From assembly GCA_000320545.1 (NCBI GenBank), contig ADNK01000030.1, forward strand, positions 1 through 41,671: a DNA stretch of 41,671 bases, given 5' to 3'. Position numbers and translations under genes: made by a program. Each line of letters begins with the position of its first letter. Position 1 is the first letter of the stretch. The DNA is from Bigelowiella natans CCMP2755. Taxonomy: Eukaryota; Cercozoa; Chlorarachniophyceae. Under the pieces are notes generated by a model, which worked only from the letters and a program-made list of their open reading frames with translations, was not told the origin of the DNA and ran no database searches. Positions 20,617 through 32,511 of this stretch are shown one piece after another.

Positions 20617-23600
20617 ATGAGCACGCCGCAAACAAGAAAATGCCCTAAATGCAACGCTGTGTGCCCAAGTATTGGCTTATTCTGTCCAAAGTGTGGGTTT
20701 TCTTTCAGCAGTGTGAACAAGAACATCAACAAATTCAACAAAATCAAACCTCCGCCTCCACCAATAAAGAACAAACCTGATGCAACGAAAGAAAATCCAG
20801 AGGGCAAATCTGCAGAGAAGCTGGAAAAACATCTGCGTATTCGACAAAAAGTTGCTGAGGTACATCTTTTTAGTGTCATGCATGTTGAGAAAAATATTGC
20901 GCGATTCTAATAGCAATTTTGCTGGCATGTTGCTGACGGTCTTCCACAGGAAATGCTAGCAACTGAAAAAAGTTACATAAAGCATCTAGATGCTGTCTGT
21001 GATAAGTATTTGAGTCCCCTACGGCAAGCGATTGAAGATGGGAGGCCAATAATTTCAGCTCATGATGTTCAGGTTACAATAGTTGCTATGGTAAACATTG
21101 AACAGGTTAACATCGATGCGAAATTTAGATGGTCTTCAGCGTAATCAGCGTGCTGCGAGATCTCAATAGAAAATTCTTGGCGGTATCGATTATTTTATTC
21201 TGCTTGCCGTTTATTTTAGACCCTTTCATTAATGCAGGATCTTGAACCGTTGATACAAAATTATACTTTGGAAACGGAACTTGGGAAAACCCTGTTGGAT
21301 TTTGCACCCTACTTCAAAGTAGAAATCCCTCAGGGAAATTTTGCTTCTAGTTCATTTTTCTCTTTACTTCTTCAATCTAAAGGAAGCGTGACGTTAACCA
21401 ACTGATTTTATGTAGATGTACACACAATATGTCAACGCCCATGAGAATGATAAGGTGCAAGCATATCTTCGGAAGCTGGATACTACAGCGGTAAGATTCG
21501 ATTGTAAAAAAGAACTGTAATATGGCTGCTTAGCTCGAGCATGTTAAAAAACGCATCAATATGAAATTCGTCGATAATTTATCAATTATCTCTTAGCCAA
21601 ATTCCGCCTTCAAAACCTTCTGCTACGATACTGCGAAGGCCGAGATGACTTTGCCCCTTCCAGCATTACTGATCACCCCTGTACAAAGGATTCCTAGGTC
21701 CAATAAATTCGGTGCCGTGCGTCAGTAGCAACTTCTAAGAAAGCTACTTCGTGCGTCATACACATGCGTAGGTATCGCCTTTTAGTGTCCGAGTATCTGA
21801 AACACACAGAGCCCTCACATAGAGATTATGGTGATCTTGAAAGAGCCTTAGACAAAATCAAAGAAACTGCAACAATAATAAACGAAGCAGTTCGAAGGCA
21901 ACAGCAGGTTGTATCTAGTTTGAGAGTTGGTAGTTGACACGATATACGATACAATAAAGGTATGATGAGATGTGAATACTAAATTCAGCGTAACACTGTC
22001 GTTGAGCTGGAGACCAAATTTACTTCGAATCCTAAATTCGTATCTCCGAGCAGAATTTTTAAGTAAGTTGTAAATATATTGTGGACTCTTCCTCTGTTAC
22101 TTAGTTAATTTACATTTTCCTTAGAAAACAGGGCCCCTTGATAAAGAAATGCCGTGCTGATGACAGAAAATATGAGTTTTTCTTGTTCAACGACCTCATG
22201 GTCTATGGGTACCAACTATCTTATAATCATTGTTTTCTATTTTAGTCACCTCTTATTTCTTAGGAGAGTTGCAGGCAAAGACAGATATACTTTACATAAG
22301 AGAATCCCGATTGATCAGGTTCCAACATTTGGTTTCCTAAGGCTTCTTGTTAAAACAATAAAAATCAGGCGTTCAATATCGAAGAGCTTCCTCAATCAGA
22401 AAATCAATACTCTTTCCAGTTATGATTTCGCATCTGTTTCAAAATCTATACCTAAAAGAAGTATCTATTTAGAATAATCAATTCTGTAAAGTCTTTCGTT
22501 GTTTACACTGAATCTGAAGAGGAAACCAGGGAATGGATTAGCGCTCTCAAGGTAAAATCTTTGGTCACCATCTAGAAGATGTTTTTAGACCTTTATTGTT
22601 TATAGGAAACGATCGTTGAAAGAGCTAATGCAGTCGACAAAGTCTTTGCATTTATAAAATATTCTATGAGAGCAAGCATCTCGCTCCATCTTATATTAGT
22701 ACATATCCAAAATACTCATTTCTGACAAATCAGGGCGAAGCAAACTTTATTGCGCCAATCTGGGAATCGGATAAGAAAAAGCAATGTCAACGTCAAAGGT
22801 TCTGTCATATATGTTGCCTAGCCCAATTGATCCATCTAATAATAAACCGGGCGGAACATCAGGAAACCAGACGGGAGTCCATGTGGAACGACATTTACTA
22901 TTTTGAAGCGAAGACATCACTGCCGTCAGTGTGGAGTTCTATGTTGCAACGATTGCTCTCCGTAATTTAGACAAAAGTTTTTTTTTTTCTGACTTCTTAT
23001 TCACTTCAGCATAGGTTTTGAGATATATGTATCCCCAGGTACAATGTCTACTTAAGAACGGATTCAAAAAAGAAGGAACGGTCGGTTTGTAGAATTTAAC
23101 CGTTTTGTGCGAATTCCATCATTATATTTGGACATCATATTAAAATTTTAGTGTCTGCACTGCTTGCATCTTGGGGTTGATGGAGCTTAGCCTGAATAGA
23201 GCATTATATAAAACGGAGCAACTGCCAAGTCCATCATTACATTCTTCGTTGCCTGGAACAACCAAGTTATCGAGCAGCACGTCTTCAATGGTACTCCCAA
23301 ATACTCGGTGCGAAAAATGTATCTGACAGCTACTTATACTTTAGGATGCAGAAAATTCTCCCGTAGCACAGGCTACTCAACACAGCACCCAATTTGAGTC
23401 TTCAAGTTCTCTTCCTCATTCTCCAGCTGAAATTGAAGGCCACAAATCGCTTCCGCCTCCACCTCCGCCTGTGAGACCTCCAATCAAAAATGTGCCACAG
23501 ATAGTGAAGCCAAAACCTCCTCCTGGGGTCCCACCCCGGCGAAGAAATATGAATGGTAGAAGATGATACTATTATGTTATACATATTCATCGGACTGACA

Positions 23601-24432
23601 TGATGTTTAAACAGACCCTGAGTTGCCGAAACCAATGGAAAATTCTTCATGTACGAGCACAACTTCAATTTTATACCTATTTATTTAGTGATTATGCACC
23701 TTAATCATTCAATGCAGTTTTGTATCTGCATTAGAGGGCACTTATTTTAACTACACGAGTTTGTAACCCCTAAGTGAAAACAACAGTGAGCCTAAATATC
23801 GATTTCCATTCCAGGGAAAAATGAATGGAAAGATGATAGTGGCGATGTGAAGCCTCCGGTCCCTAACAATTTACCTCCTCCAGTGCCGACCCAAATTAGT
23901 AATCCAAAACCACCACCGCCGACCCAGATTAATAATCCAAAATCACCACCGTCGACCCAGAATAGTAATAAAAAACCACCACCGCCACCGCTTCTTCCAA
24001 ATCCTGATGTTTTCCCAACTGAAATCGAGGAGAAGGATCTGACCACTTCGGAAGGTAAAGCTATAAAAGATGCACTCCCACAGAAAAATGGAAGTCATCG
24101 ACGGCAAGCTACTGATCCAACAAGACCTAGACCTCCAATTCCCAAAAAAATGGTCCGTCAGCTAGCTAGCTTGTGAAGGCCATACATGGATCATCGAAGC
24201 TCATTCACTCAACAATTATAATGTGTGTGTTTATGCGTGTACTTAAAAAAATATGTTTTCTTAGGCGTCCACTCGGGAAATAAATCATATACAAACCAAA
24301 AGAAATCATGGAAGTTTGCGGGGCAGAGCAAATGGAACTCGCAAACAAATAGGGAAACTAAAGAGTGTTCAGGGAGGAAAGTTGGCAGCTTTAATGGCAA
24401 AATTCCAAAATCAGGATAATGCTGTGGATTAG
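20617..24432 (+). CDS. Zinc-ribbon, RhoGEF (DH)-PH-FYVE-like protein with proline-rich tail
   Basis: This looks like an FGD-type guanine-nucleotide exchange factor for a Rho/Rac/Cdc42 GTPase. It begins with a double-CxxC zinc ribbon (CPKCNAVCPSIGLFCPKCG, residues 9-27) and a short PPPPP motif. The DH domain spans exons 20851-21907: EMLATEKSYIKHLDAVCDKY, MVFSVISVLRDLNRKFLADL, and the signature LPLPALLITPVQRIPRYRLL with LVSEYLKHT. A PH domain follows (KKQGPLIKKC; YEFFLFNDLMVYG; SFVVYTESEEETREWISAL with the conserved Trp). The FYVE-like domain has APIW, RRHHCRQCGVLCCNDCS and VCTACI, but its first cysteine pair is not CxxC. The tail (23345-24432) is proline-rich (LPPPPPPVRPP, NPKPPPPTQI) and ends KLAALMAKFQ before TAG. 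Phases agree from exon 1 to 23555; the joint between 23650 and 23816 is unresolved. Confidence 0.85.
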
Positions 24433-25411
24433 CGAGCTAGCCAGGCTGAAGAGATGGTTTTCGATTTCCATTTGGACTGATGCAATTAAATTCTGTACGT
24501 GTCAGTGTTCATCGAAATGCATTAGTTCATGATGACGTGAGAATCCAAGAACAACAGAAGACATTGACATGAAATGCGTGCCATTCATGCAATGCTGTGC
24601 TGTTAGCCAGATTGATGATGATTTCATGGTCTCAAATGAAATTGATTGCTGTATCAGTTATGCAGAATGCAGAAAAGTGCGATCATGATTGACGATGCGT
24701 GCGCTAGCTCGTTAGCTTGACACGTTTAGACGTCTAGACGTGGCGTGCTAGTGTGCTAGTGTGGCTACAGTGAACAAAATCACCGAAGAACAAGGACTAG
24801 AGGAAAATGCGATTTTTCCGATGACAATGCCATCTAGCTAGCTAGCTAGCTAGCCATCTCTAGATCTGCTCTAGTGCTGCCTAGCTCTAGAGCTAGCTAT
24901 CTGTGCACAACCCTAGAACCATCCATGGCATGCAAGATCTCTAGATCTCTGGATCTCTAGATCTCTAAATTTGCTCTGTAGCGCACATCCATCTCTAGAT
25001 CTGGACATCTAGACATCGCACAGCTCTAGAGCTAGAGAGCTAGCTAGCGCTAGATGGATCGCAAAACGCAACACGAGTAGATCTAGCTAGCTAGAGACCT
25101 AGATGCATGCGGTCCGTGGACCCACACATCGTTGCACATCTAACTGATGGACATTTAGTCATGCTAGCATGACTAGATGACATTGCCCATTGATTGTGAC
25201 TTTTTGAAATCTATCTTGTTCTTCAAGTTCCTCAATTTGCACACAGCTAGAAAGCTAGATAGCTTGATAGATCGAGCGCTAGAGCGCCACATTCTAGATT
25301 CTCTAGTCCTAGATGGACATCGAGCTGTCTAGCTGTGCAACACATCTAAGCGGAGCCATCTAGACATTCGAATTTCTCTTAGTCGAACTCTTCTAGATGT
25401 AGCAAAGACGT
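24433..25411. other. CTAG-palindrome island between convergent genes
   Basis: No exon is visible. From about 24690 to 25390 the sequence is dominated by CTAG, GCTAGC, TCTAGA and AGATCT words. For example, ten CTAG tetramers fall between 24834 and 24896, including five in a row. The island lies between the 3' ends of the RhoGEF gene (+) and the zinc-ribbon membrane-protein gene (-). Confidence 0.7.
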
Positions 25412-27311
25412 TTAAGTGCTATTATCATCATCATGATTTTTCAGCTCCTGAGAAAACCCTTCGAATGCTCGCCAATTCAACATTTCCTTTCGTCTTTCAG
25501 CTTCGAATTCCCTTGCTTTTCGAGCTGACTTGTTGAACTCAACTCTTGCTTGTCTCTTTGATCTCCATGATGCACCATTGTGAAGCTCCCATTCCCGAAT
25601 AATTTCATCAGCTGAAGGAAACGCTGAGTGAAAGGTGTCTTCAAAATATTTTATTGCACCTGGGATAGTGTTATTACACGAATATGTCTGTTGTTGTGAA
25701 TGAGAACAATAGTTTTCACAGATTTGAGGCATTTCACGAATCATAGCATTTTACCATCGTTCTCAAGGCACTTCACAGCATCAGCGAATTTCTCATCCAC
25801 CTGGGTGCCAATCATAGTGGATGAGATTCAGGCATCATTCGAATTTCGGCATCGTTATGTATAAAATTTTCCCGACATAAAATGAGCTGTTCATAGTATA
25901 TCTAGAAGGCGCACCCTGTCTTTATGCACTTGTGAGGAATTCCCTTTCCAGGGAAACAAAACGTTCACATACTGGTGATTCCTCTGCCCAAATAACACAC
26001 ATGTAACATAGCGAAGGCCGACAAAGAGCAGAAAACAAAGCTGCAAACCTCTGCTTCGAGACCAACTCTCAGATGCACGATTGCAAACCCATGCTACGTA
26101 CAGTAGGATATACACTATGAGGATTCCACACGGAAAAATGTCAACATTTCCAATACCTTCTTTGGTCCCAAGAAATGTTGGAGAGTGTTGAGTCCTTATA
26201 TGTACCACAAAATTTAAACGTTTAATAAGAACGATTCATAAGTTCACCAGCAACAATTTTTGTGGGCGCACCTGAACCTCCTTTTTCAAACCTTAAGATA
26301 TGTTGATATAGAAGGAGAAGAACGGACAGAATCAAGGGAATAGAACACAAACATGTCAAAACACAAAGCACCCATTTGCTTTCATGTGCATTTGGACCTC
26401 AACATTTTAATCAATAGCGTTCTAAATTGAGTAAATGGCATACTTTAAAGAAGGATTGAAGAAAGCCCATTGTTCATTTGAACGCATCGAAACCACAACA
26501 TTGACACGACTGGCTTCCTGTTTCACATGCACATATGCATATGCATCATCATCAAGTGTGAAGCACATTTAACTTGGATCTATCTTACCGCCTTTCTTTT
26601 TGCAAAAGAGAAGCGCTTAAGAAACCTTTCTGAACCAAGAGGAGTTGCTCGTCCACTGGAGGTTGGTGTCTGAACTCTGTAGGGCGACGATGTACCTGTT
26701 CTTCGAAATGCAGAAGACCTTCCAAATGAGTTAGAAGATATTCGCCCCCCCACAGTTTTCGCCCTCCTGTGCTTTACAGGAGGCCTATCATTCACGACAG
26801 GAATCTTAATTTTCAGCTGTCCCCTGCTAAAGCCACACTGTTTTCTGCGCTCATCCAAACTATCAACTCTTGTCTCTGGGAAGATACTACGCACTTTTTC
26901 CTGTTGAGTCTCTCCCAGTCCAAATGTTTTATTTTTACTCGATTTGCAGGTGAGGCTGCGATTTTTCGTTCCAAGGATCGGAAGGGAAGACAGAGAGTTT
27001 GGGGTGGTCACAACTGAGTCCTCACGGTTATCGATCTCAAGTCTTAATCTATGCAAAAATTCTCATGAATTCATGACCGAAATGAAAAAATAGTACTCAG
27101 ACCTCGATCCACAAACGGCACAAAACCGAGCAACATCTATTTGAGGGACCATGTTCTTGCAGCTGGGGCACTCTATGATGGGGTAAGGATAGCGACAGGC
27201 TCCTGCTACAGATACGGACTCCTCTTGACTGGGGATGGCACCTTCGACCAAATAATCGTCCCCCATTGGGGCCAGCTCTTTCCGCACGCACGAAGTGCAC
27301 GTACCGCCCAT
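25412..27311 (-). CDS. Zinc-ribbon multi-pass membrane protein, 7 exons, 460 aa, family unknown
   Basis: I do not recognise the family. Exons read leftward: 27311-27103, 27042-26589, 26517-26444, 26378-26292, 26194-25930, 25800-25755, 25659-25412. The phases close on 461 codons. The N terminus is MGGTCTSCVRKEL, a plausible myristoyl/palmitoyl site. A CxxC zinc ribbon follows at about residues 49-67 (CPSCKNMVPQIDVARFCAVC). Residues 70-220 are basic and Ser/Arg-rich (RRAKTVGGRISSNSFGRSS; TPTSSGRATPLGS). Three hydrophobic segments lie near residues 248-345: KWVLCVLTCLCSIPLILSVL, DIFPCGILIVYILLYVAWVC, and GLQLCFLLFVGLRYVTCVLF. A hydrophilic C-terminal region follows (YFEDTFHSAFPSADEIIREW, then RKAREFEAERRKEML) and ends in DDDN. 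The PWKG and FPSADEIIREW segments hint at a folded cytosolic domain, but I cannot name it. Confidence 0.65.
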
Positions 27312-27766
27312 TGTTGAATTTGAGGAAAAAAGGTTTTTTTTTTTTAAGTTCTTACCACATTTGTTGCATCAAGTTTGCTCCTACCCTCCCTCCGTGTGTA
27401 CAATACGTACAAGTATACGTGTACAGCAAGCAAGCACACGCGTGCTTCTTTCCTTTCTTTTTCCGTTCGGAAGAGAAGGAAAGAATAACAATTCATGTAG
27501 CGAAATAATAATAATAATAATAATGAATCAACAAACTTTCCTGTTAATCAATTTGTCGGAATGCTGCATTCGTAGCGAAATAATAAATATATGATGAAAT
27601 CAACCAGTTTTCATGATAATTAATTTGTCGGATAGCTTCCACTTTGCACCGAAAAAATATTTAGAAAAACAAGTCCTCCTCCTCAAACCCTACACCCGAG
27701 CCGCCGGTAAGTGAGCATGGACTCAACGCGCATGCAGCTGTTGGTGGTGCTGATTGATGGGCTTTT
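27312..27766. promoter_or_regulatory. Divergent promoter region between membrane-protein gene and NDUFAF7
   Basis: The starts at 27311 (-) and 27767 (+) face away from each other across 455 bp. The gap contains a T9 run, a short (AAT)n tract at about 27506-27523, and two related segments around TAATTTGTCGGA and AATAATTTGTCGGA-like sequence (about 27545-27645). No transcription-factor site is claimed. Confidence 0.45.
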
Positions 27767-30646
27767 ATGCAACCTGTTTGTATCACAGTAGTAGAGTCTC
27801 CTACGCCGATGCGGGCTTCTTCTCCTCTGACGAGAATGTTGGTAGAGCGCATCCGCGAAAGAGGCCCAATGACCATGGTTGTGAATGCTGCATGTGTAAT
27901 CCGCTACGAAATTCGCATCACCGGCGAGGCACATCATATTCTATCGAACATAATCACACATACACACACATACACACACACACACACTCAAAACAAGCAA
28001 TGCGTCTCTGTGGTGCATTAGTGTACACTACAAATGTACTACGCGTGCGCACTAGTGACTCCTGTGTGCGCGATGGGAATATAATGGGAGTGAGTAACTA
28101 GTGTGACAGTGAGGTTGCAAACCTTAGTTCTTACATGTATTTTTGTGTGTGTGATCAGGCGGAGTTTATGCGCGAATGCCTAACGAATTCGCAGGTTGGA
28201 GAATCAGAACAATCTTTCCTCACCACTAGTAACATTATCGCCTGATGGATGAGGATTTTTGCATGATATGGTGAGGAGGTATAAAATCAATCAACTCTTC
28301 ATTCGAATTTTCAATCGTATTCAGCACGGATATTACACAAACAATGTGGAGATTGGACCATTTCAGGACTTTACCACAGCACCAACGACGACACCGATGT
28401 TTGGAACGCTACTTGCCAAATGGGTTGAGTGGGCACATAAGGTAGGAGAGCATCCATTCAGCAATGGGATCATGAATTGTATCAAATAGATATATTAATT
28501 TAATCATCCACGGGGTTGTTATTCGTTGATTTGCTTTCCGGGTGGCACATCGTATATAACAGGGACTTGGAAGCCCTCGAAACTTCAATCTAGTAGAGCT
28601 TGGACCTGGAACAGGAGCTCTAATTCGCCCATTGTTCAAAGCCCTTCCAGATAGTGTCGCTGATGCAGCGGAAATACATCTGGTTGAAGTAAGCGAAAAG
28701 CTTAGGAAAGCACAGGCAAAGGCTTTAGATGTGGACATGTCCTCGATGAATGCTTACAAATTTGTTCCTGATGACGAGATGATGGAGGAGTATACGAAGT
28801 ACAGAATACCGTACCATAACGGCAATATCTTAACTGTTGAAAAAGATGCTAGTTTGGAAGTTTCCAGCGAGTGGACGATGAAAGACGGTCTTCAATGCGA
28901 GACTGGTGTGATAATGATGGATGGAGATAGAACTGCTGCTGTCACATGGCACTCCCACGTCTCCACTCTCCCGGTACGTATATGCTACCAGACAGACGAC
29001 GAAATATCAGCGTTCTGTGATTCTTCCTATGATGAGTACACTGTTTCTTGAACAATCAGCGCGGGCCGGTTATAGTGATCGCTAACGAATTTTTCGATGC
29101 CCTTCCTGTGCACCAGTTCCAGTGGGGCTCGAAGAAGAAAAAGCAGCAGCAGAAAGAGGAGGAGGAGGAGGAGGAGGAGGAGGAGGGAGACCACCAACTA
29201 TTTAGCCAAAACATGGTTGTTGTAGAAGAACAACGGTCAGCCATGCCCACATCTAGTAATGACTCTGATAGCACTTTCAGTGGTAGTAGTAGTAGCAGCA
29301 GCAACAATCTCTTCTCATTGAACACTAAGTTCATGGAAACAACCCCACCACCGCACATTTCGTTTGTTGATGAATGCAAAAGCAAGGATTGCTTCGGTTT
29401 CGAGTTGTGCCCAGAGGCGCTTGACGTTGCACGTTTCTTATCTAAGGTAGCAGTTTGAGTGAGAACAAACAAGAAAGATGCATCAAGGAAAGTGTAGGAG
29501 GATCTCTACTCAAATAAGCTTTCTCCTACCATCTTTGTTTTTGCTGTTCCCTTTCCTTCGCCTTCTCGTCGTTCTATGGACCATGGAACTAGAACAATAA
29601 TGGACAGAAAATGGCTCAAAAAATAGTAGAAGGGAATTGATTTTCGTGTCGTTGATGGCAACCAACTTCTTCATCACCTCCATCATCAATTCTTATTCTA
29701 CCCACCGTCTTCTACACAGCAGCGGCATCAAAATCACCACCGCCGCTGTCAAACGTGAATTGAATTGAGTTTACATATAACATCATTCACAGCGTATGGA
29801 GCAGGATGGAGGGGCGAGCCTCGTAATAGATTATGGAGATGAAACCACAACAGATACTCTTCGTGCACTATCAAAGTAAACAGTACCGAGAGTAGAGAGG
29901 GAGGGGGACGGAGGAGAGAGAGGGAGAGAGAATCAGGATGGGTGAAGAAGAAGAACTATGATTGTTGATCAGAATTACTGTGCATCTGGACGAGTTTAGC
30001 CCTTCCTCTCGCACACAAATACACATTACCATTTACATTATTATGTACCATCTATCTCCATGGTACTACGCACGTACCTTCTTCCTTTCTCTGCCTGTGT
30101 TGCTGCCTTCCAAAAGAGAGAGAGGTCATAGACCTGGAGAAGCAGCTTTAGTTCCCCTCCTTCAATCGCCAGGGCAACACGATGTATGATATACAAATAT
30201 AGATAGAATGGATGCACAGAAATAGAGCATCTTTCATTATCAATCCTCTTCTCCTCACTCTATCTCTAAAATGTATACTACTACTTTTACTACTATTACT
30301 ACTACTCCTACTACTGCTACTTTCCTGAGATTTAAGCTGGTAGCAGCTCCTCGGTTACTTCTCTATTCTCCCTGTTTGCACGTATCTGCACTTAGAAAAG
30401 ACAATCATAACAACATAATCATTAAAGCTGCCGACGTAAACGCGTAATATGAGCGTGAAATTGAGCGGTATGTGCGGGAGTGTCCGTCTTGCGTTTTGAT
30501 CGTTTCTGTGCTTATATTAGGTAACAGCAGATGTACACTTCGGTAGCCTGGCGTTGGCCTTTGAAGAAGGAGGCGAAGGGTTGATCCAACCACGACATAT
30601 TTTGTTTTAGATATTCTTGTTCTTGTTCTTGTTATTGTATATGCTG

Positions 30647-30725
<79 letters not shown>

Positions 30726-31227
30726 TAAGAGATAGGGTGCTGCGCGTATGTGGTGCAGTCCATGCAAAAAAGGGAGATACGTATAAAATGTTGTATATTT
30801 TCACATGCAAAGAGTATATAACTAGCCTTCTTATTTACATAGCGTATGCATTGAGAATCAAAAAGAGAGATGTTCACCGCAGACGATTCGACCCTGATTA
30901 GCCACGTCGTCGTCATCACCATCATCATCATCATCATATTTGCTGATGCTGGCTTCTTCGCTCAGAATCAAATGCCATCCAATGCAACCACAAGCTTACC
31001 TCCTCACAGAACTCATGGGGGAAAGGTGCTAGTCGTTTTTTAGAACATTGCTATTTCTCGTCGTCATCCTCGTCAATAAACCTATTATCATCACCCTGAC
31101 GTAGTATCAAGAGCTACCTCGAGATAATGCGCGCTGGGTATCGGGAAGATATGGATGAGGAGGAGGCATCCATTTATCACCTTGCTCCTCTTGTTGACCG
31201 TCAGGTTCGTGCGATATGTATGTATAG

Positions 31228-31272
<45 letters not shown>

Positions 31273-31487
31273 AAAAATAATAAAATATGTGTGTGTTTGT
31301 GTGTGTGTGTGTGTGTCGCTCTGAGATTCATTTTTTCCAATGTTTGTTTTTGAATAATATCCTCAATATGCAGGGAATGGGGAGTTATTTCAAATGCATC
31401 TGCGCAGCCCCAAAATCCTGGGGAGTGCCATTGGGTTGGAACATGCGTGAAATGGTTCTGATGATGGAGAAAGCAATGCAGAAGTAA
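27767..31487 (+). CDS. NDUFAF7: NDUFAF7/MidA-type protein arginine methyltransferase, 11 exons, 514 aa
   Basis: In animals and Dictyostelium this family (DUF185) is a mitochondrial SAM-dependent methyltransferase that dimethylates NDUFS2 during complex I assembly. Exons: 27767-27877, 28159-28194, 28325-28441, 28563-28973, 29060-29446, 29793-29875, 30117-30183, 30521-30579, 30966-31025, 31105-31204, 31374-31487 (TAA). The family layout is clear: RIRERGPMTMAEFMRECLTN, HGYYTNN, IGPFQDFTTAP, the SAM motif NLVELGPGTGALIRPLF, IHLVEVSEKLRKAQ, then GPVIVIANEFFDALPVHQFQ, ASLVIDYGDE, SPGQHDVTADVHF and QAYLLTELMGER. Directly after the VHQFQ motif comes a lineage-specific insertion of about 60 residues with a 10-Glu run and Ser runs. 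Human NDUFAF7 has about 441 residues. The N terminus (MQPVCITVV) does not look like a strong mitochondrial presequence, so an upstream first exon is possible. Confidence 0.88.
27956..27989. repeat. (CA)n microsatellite in NDUFAF7 intron 1
   Basis: A CA-rich tract of about 34 bp interrupted by TA steps, inside the 281-bp first intron. Confidence 0.9.
30648..30723. repeat. Compound (TG)n(GA)n microsatellite in NDUFAF7 intron
   Basis: A TG tract of about 35 bp is followed by a GA tract of about 33 bp, in the intron between 30579 and 30966. The order mirrors the (CA)n(GA)n tract at 8835-8910. Confidence 0.93.
31229..31317. repeat. (AT)n plus (TG)n microsatellites in last NDUFAF7 intron
   Basis: An AT tract of about 40 bp (31229-31268) and a TG tract of about 29 bp (31289-31317), both inside the intron 31205-31373. 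Confidence 0.93.
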
Positions 31488-32006
31488 ATTACGGATGATG
31501 CGAGCTTACGAATGCAAAGATGCTGATAGTATATTCATGTGACAGTCGTAGTACTACGACATTATTTGTGCAAAAATGGTGTTCGTCGTCAGCAACGCGG
31601 TGCGCTGAAGTTGCGAAATAGCGTTCTGGTAGCTTGAAATCATCATCAACATCAGCTAGGGCAGGCACAACAATGTTTACTCGTAGCAGTGCTGGGCACG
31701 ATTAATTTGTGTACAGCTCAACATGTCATGTGCATGGATGTCTAGATGCATGTTTGCTGCAAATGCACAGACATTGCAGGTCACACGTTGTCCGCATCAA
31801 TGTCGCAGCGGCCATGCTAGCATGATGTCTAGAAGTGCATAGATAACAGCAGGATTAGGTATCATTCAACACAGCAATGACCCGGCATTGCTGTGTTGTG
31901 CACATGTTGTCTTTGCACAACATAAAACGCGTAGTCGCAGCGTTGAACAGTTACATTATTAGAATGATGTTTGGAAATTTTAACATGTTTATTACATCCG
32001 TCTCGC

Positions 32007-32049
<43 letters not shown>

Positions 32050-32511
32050 GTCCGTATCATATATTGTCGCAGGTAGTCGTTACACAATATCCAGATCGAT
32101 GTTGAGCATGCACGTACGTATACGATACGTTAGACGTGCCAGTGTGCTTGCGAAGCAGTATTTCTGTTCTACCGCTATGCTCGGCATGATAGCTAGATGA
32201 TATTGCTATCTCGCTATCCATTAAATCTGGGAGTTTTTGGTCAAGCAATGCAGGTATTTAGTACTACTTTGAGACTGCAACTTTGTACAAAGGTGTAAGT
32301 AAGATTTGCGTTTGTTCTCGCGTACACGCACAGAGGCGATGATATGTGATTTTGCGCCACGAACTACGCATCTACAACAGCTTGAATGGAGGGATTTTCC
32401 ATGATGAATATAATCAAGTAACATATTCAAACTCTACCCTGCATTTACTAGCCATACACCGCTACTCATCACAAGGGGAGCGCAGCACAGCACACGCTGC
32501 GTATTGTGTGG
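31488..32511. other. Intergenic segment between convergent NDUFAF7 and CLU-like genes
   Basis: No exon is visible. The left part (about 31620-31850) again shows GCTAGC, TCTAGA and GCATG words as in the other intergenic islands. A (CT)n tract lies at 32008-32047. Open frames here are short and unsupported. Confidence 0.6.
32008..32047. repeat. (CT)n microsatellite, intergenic
   Basis: A CT tract of about 38 bp, one of the few microsatellites in this window that lies outside an intron. Confidence 0.92.
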
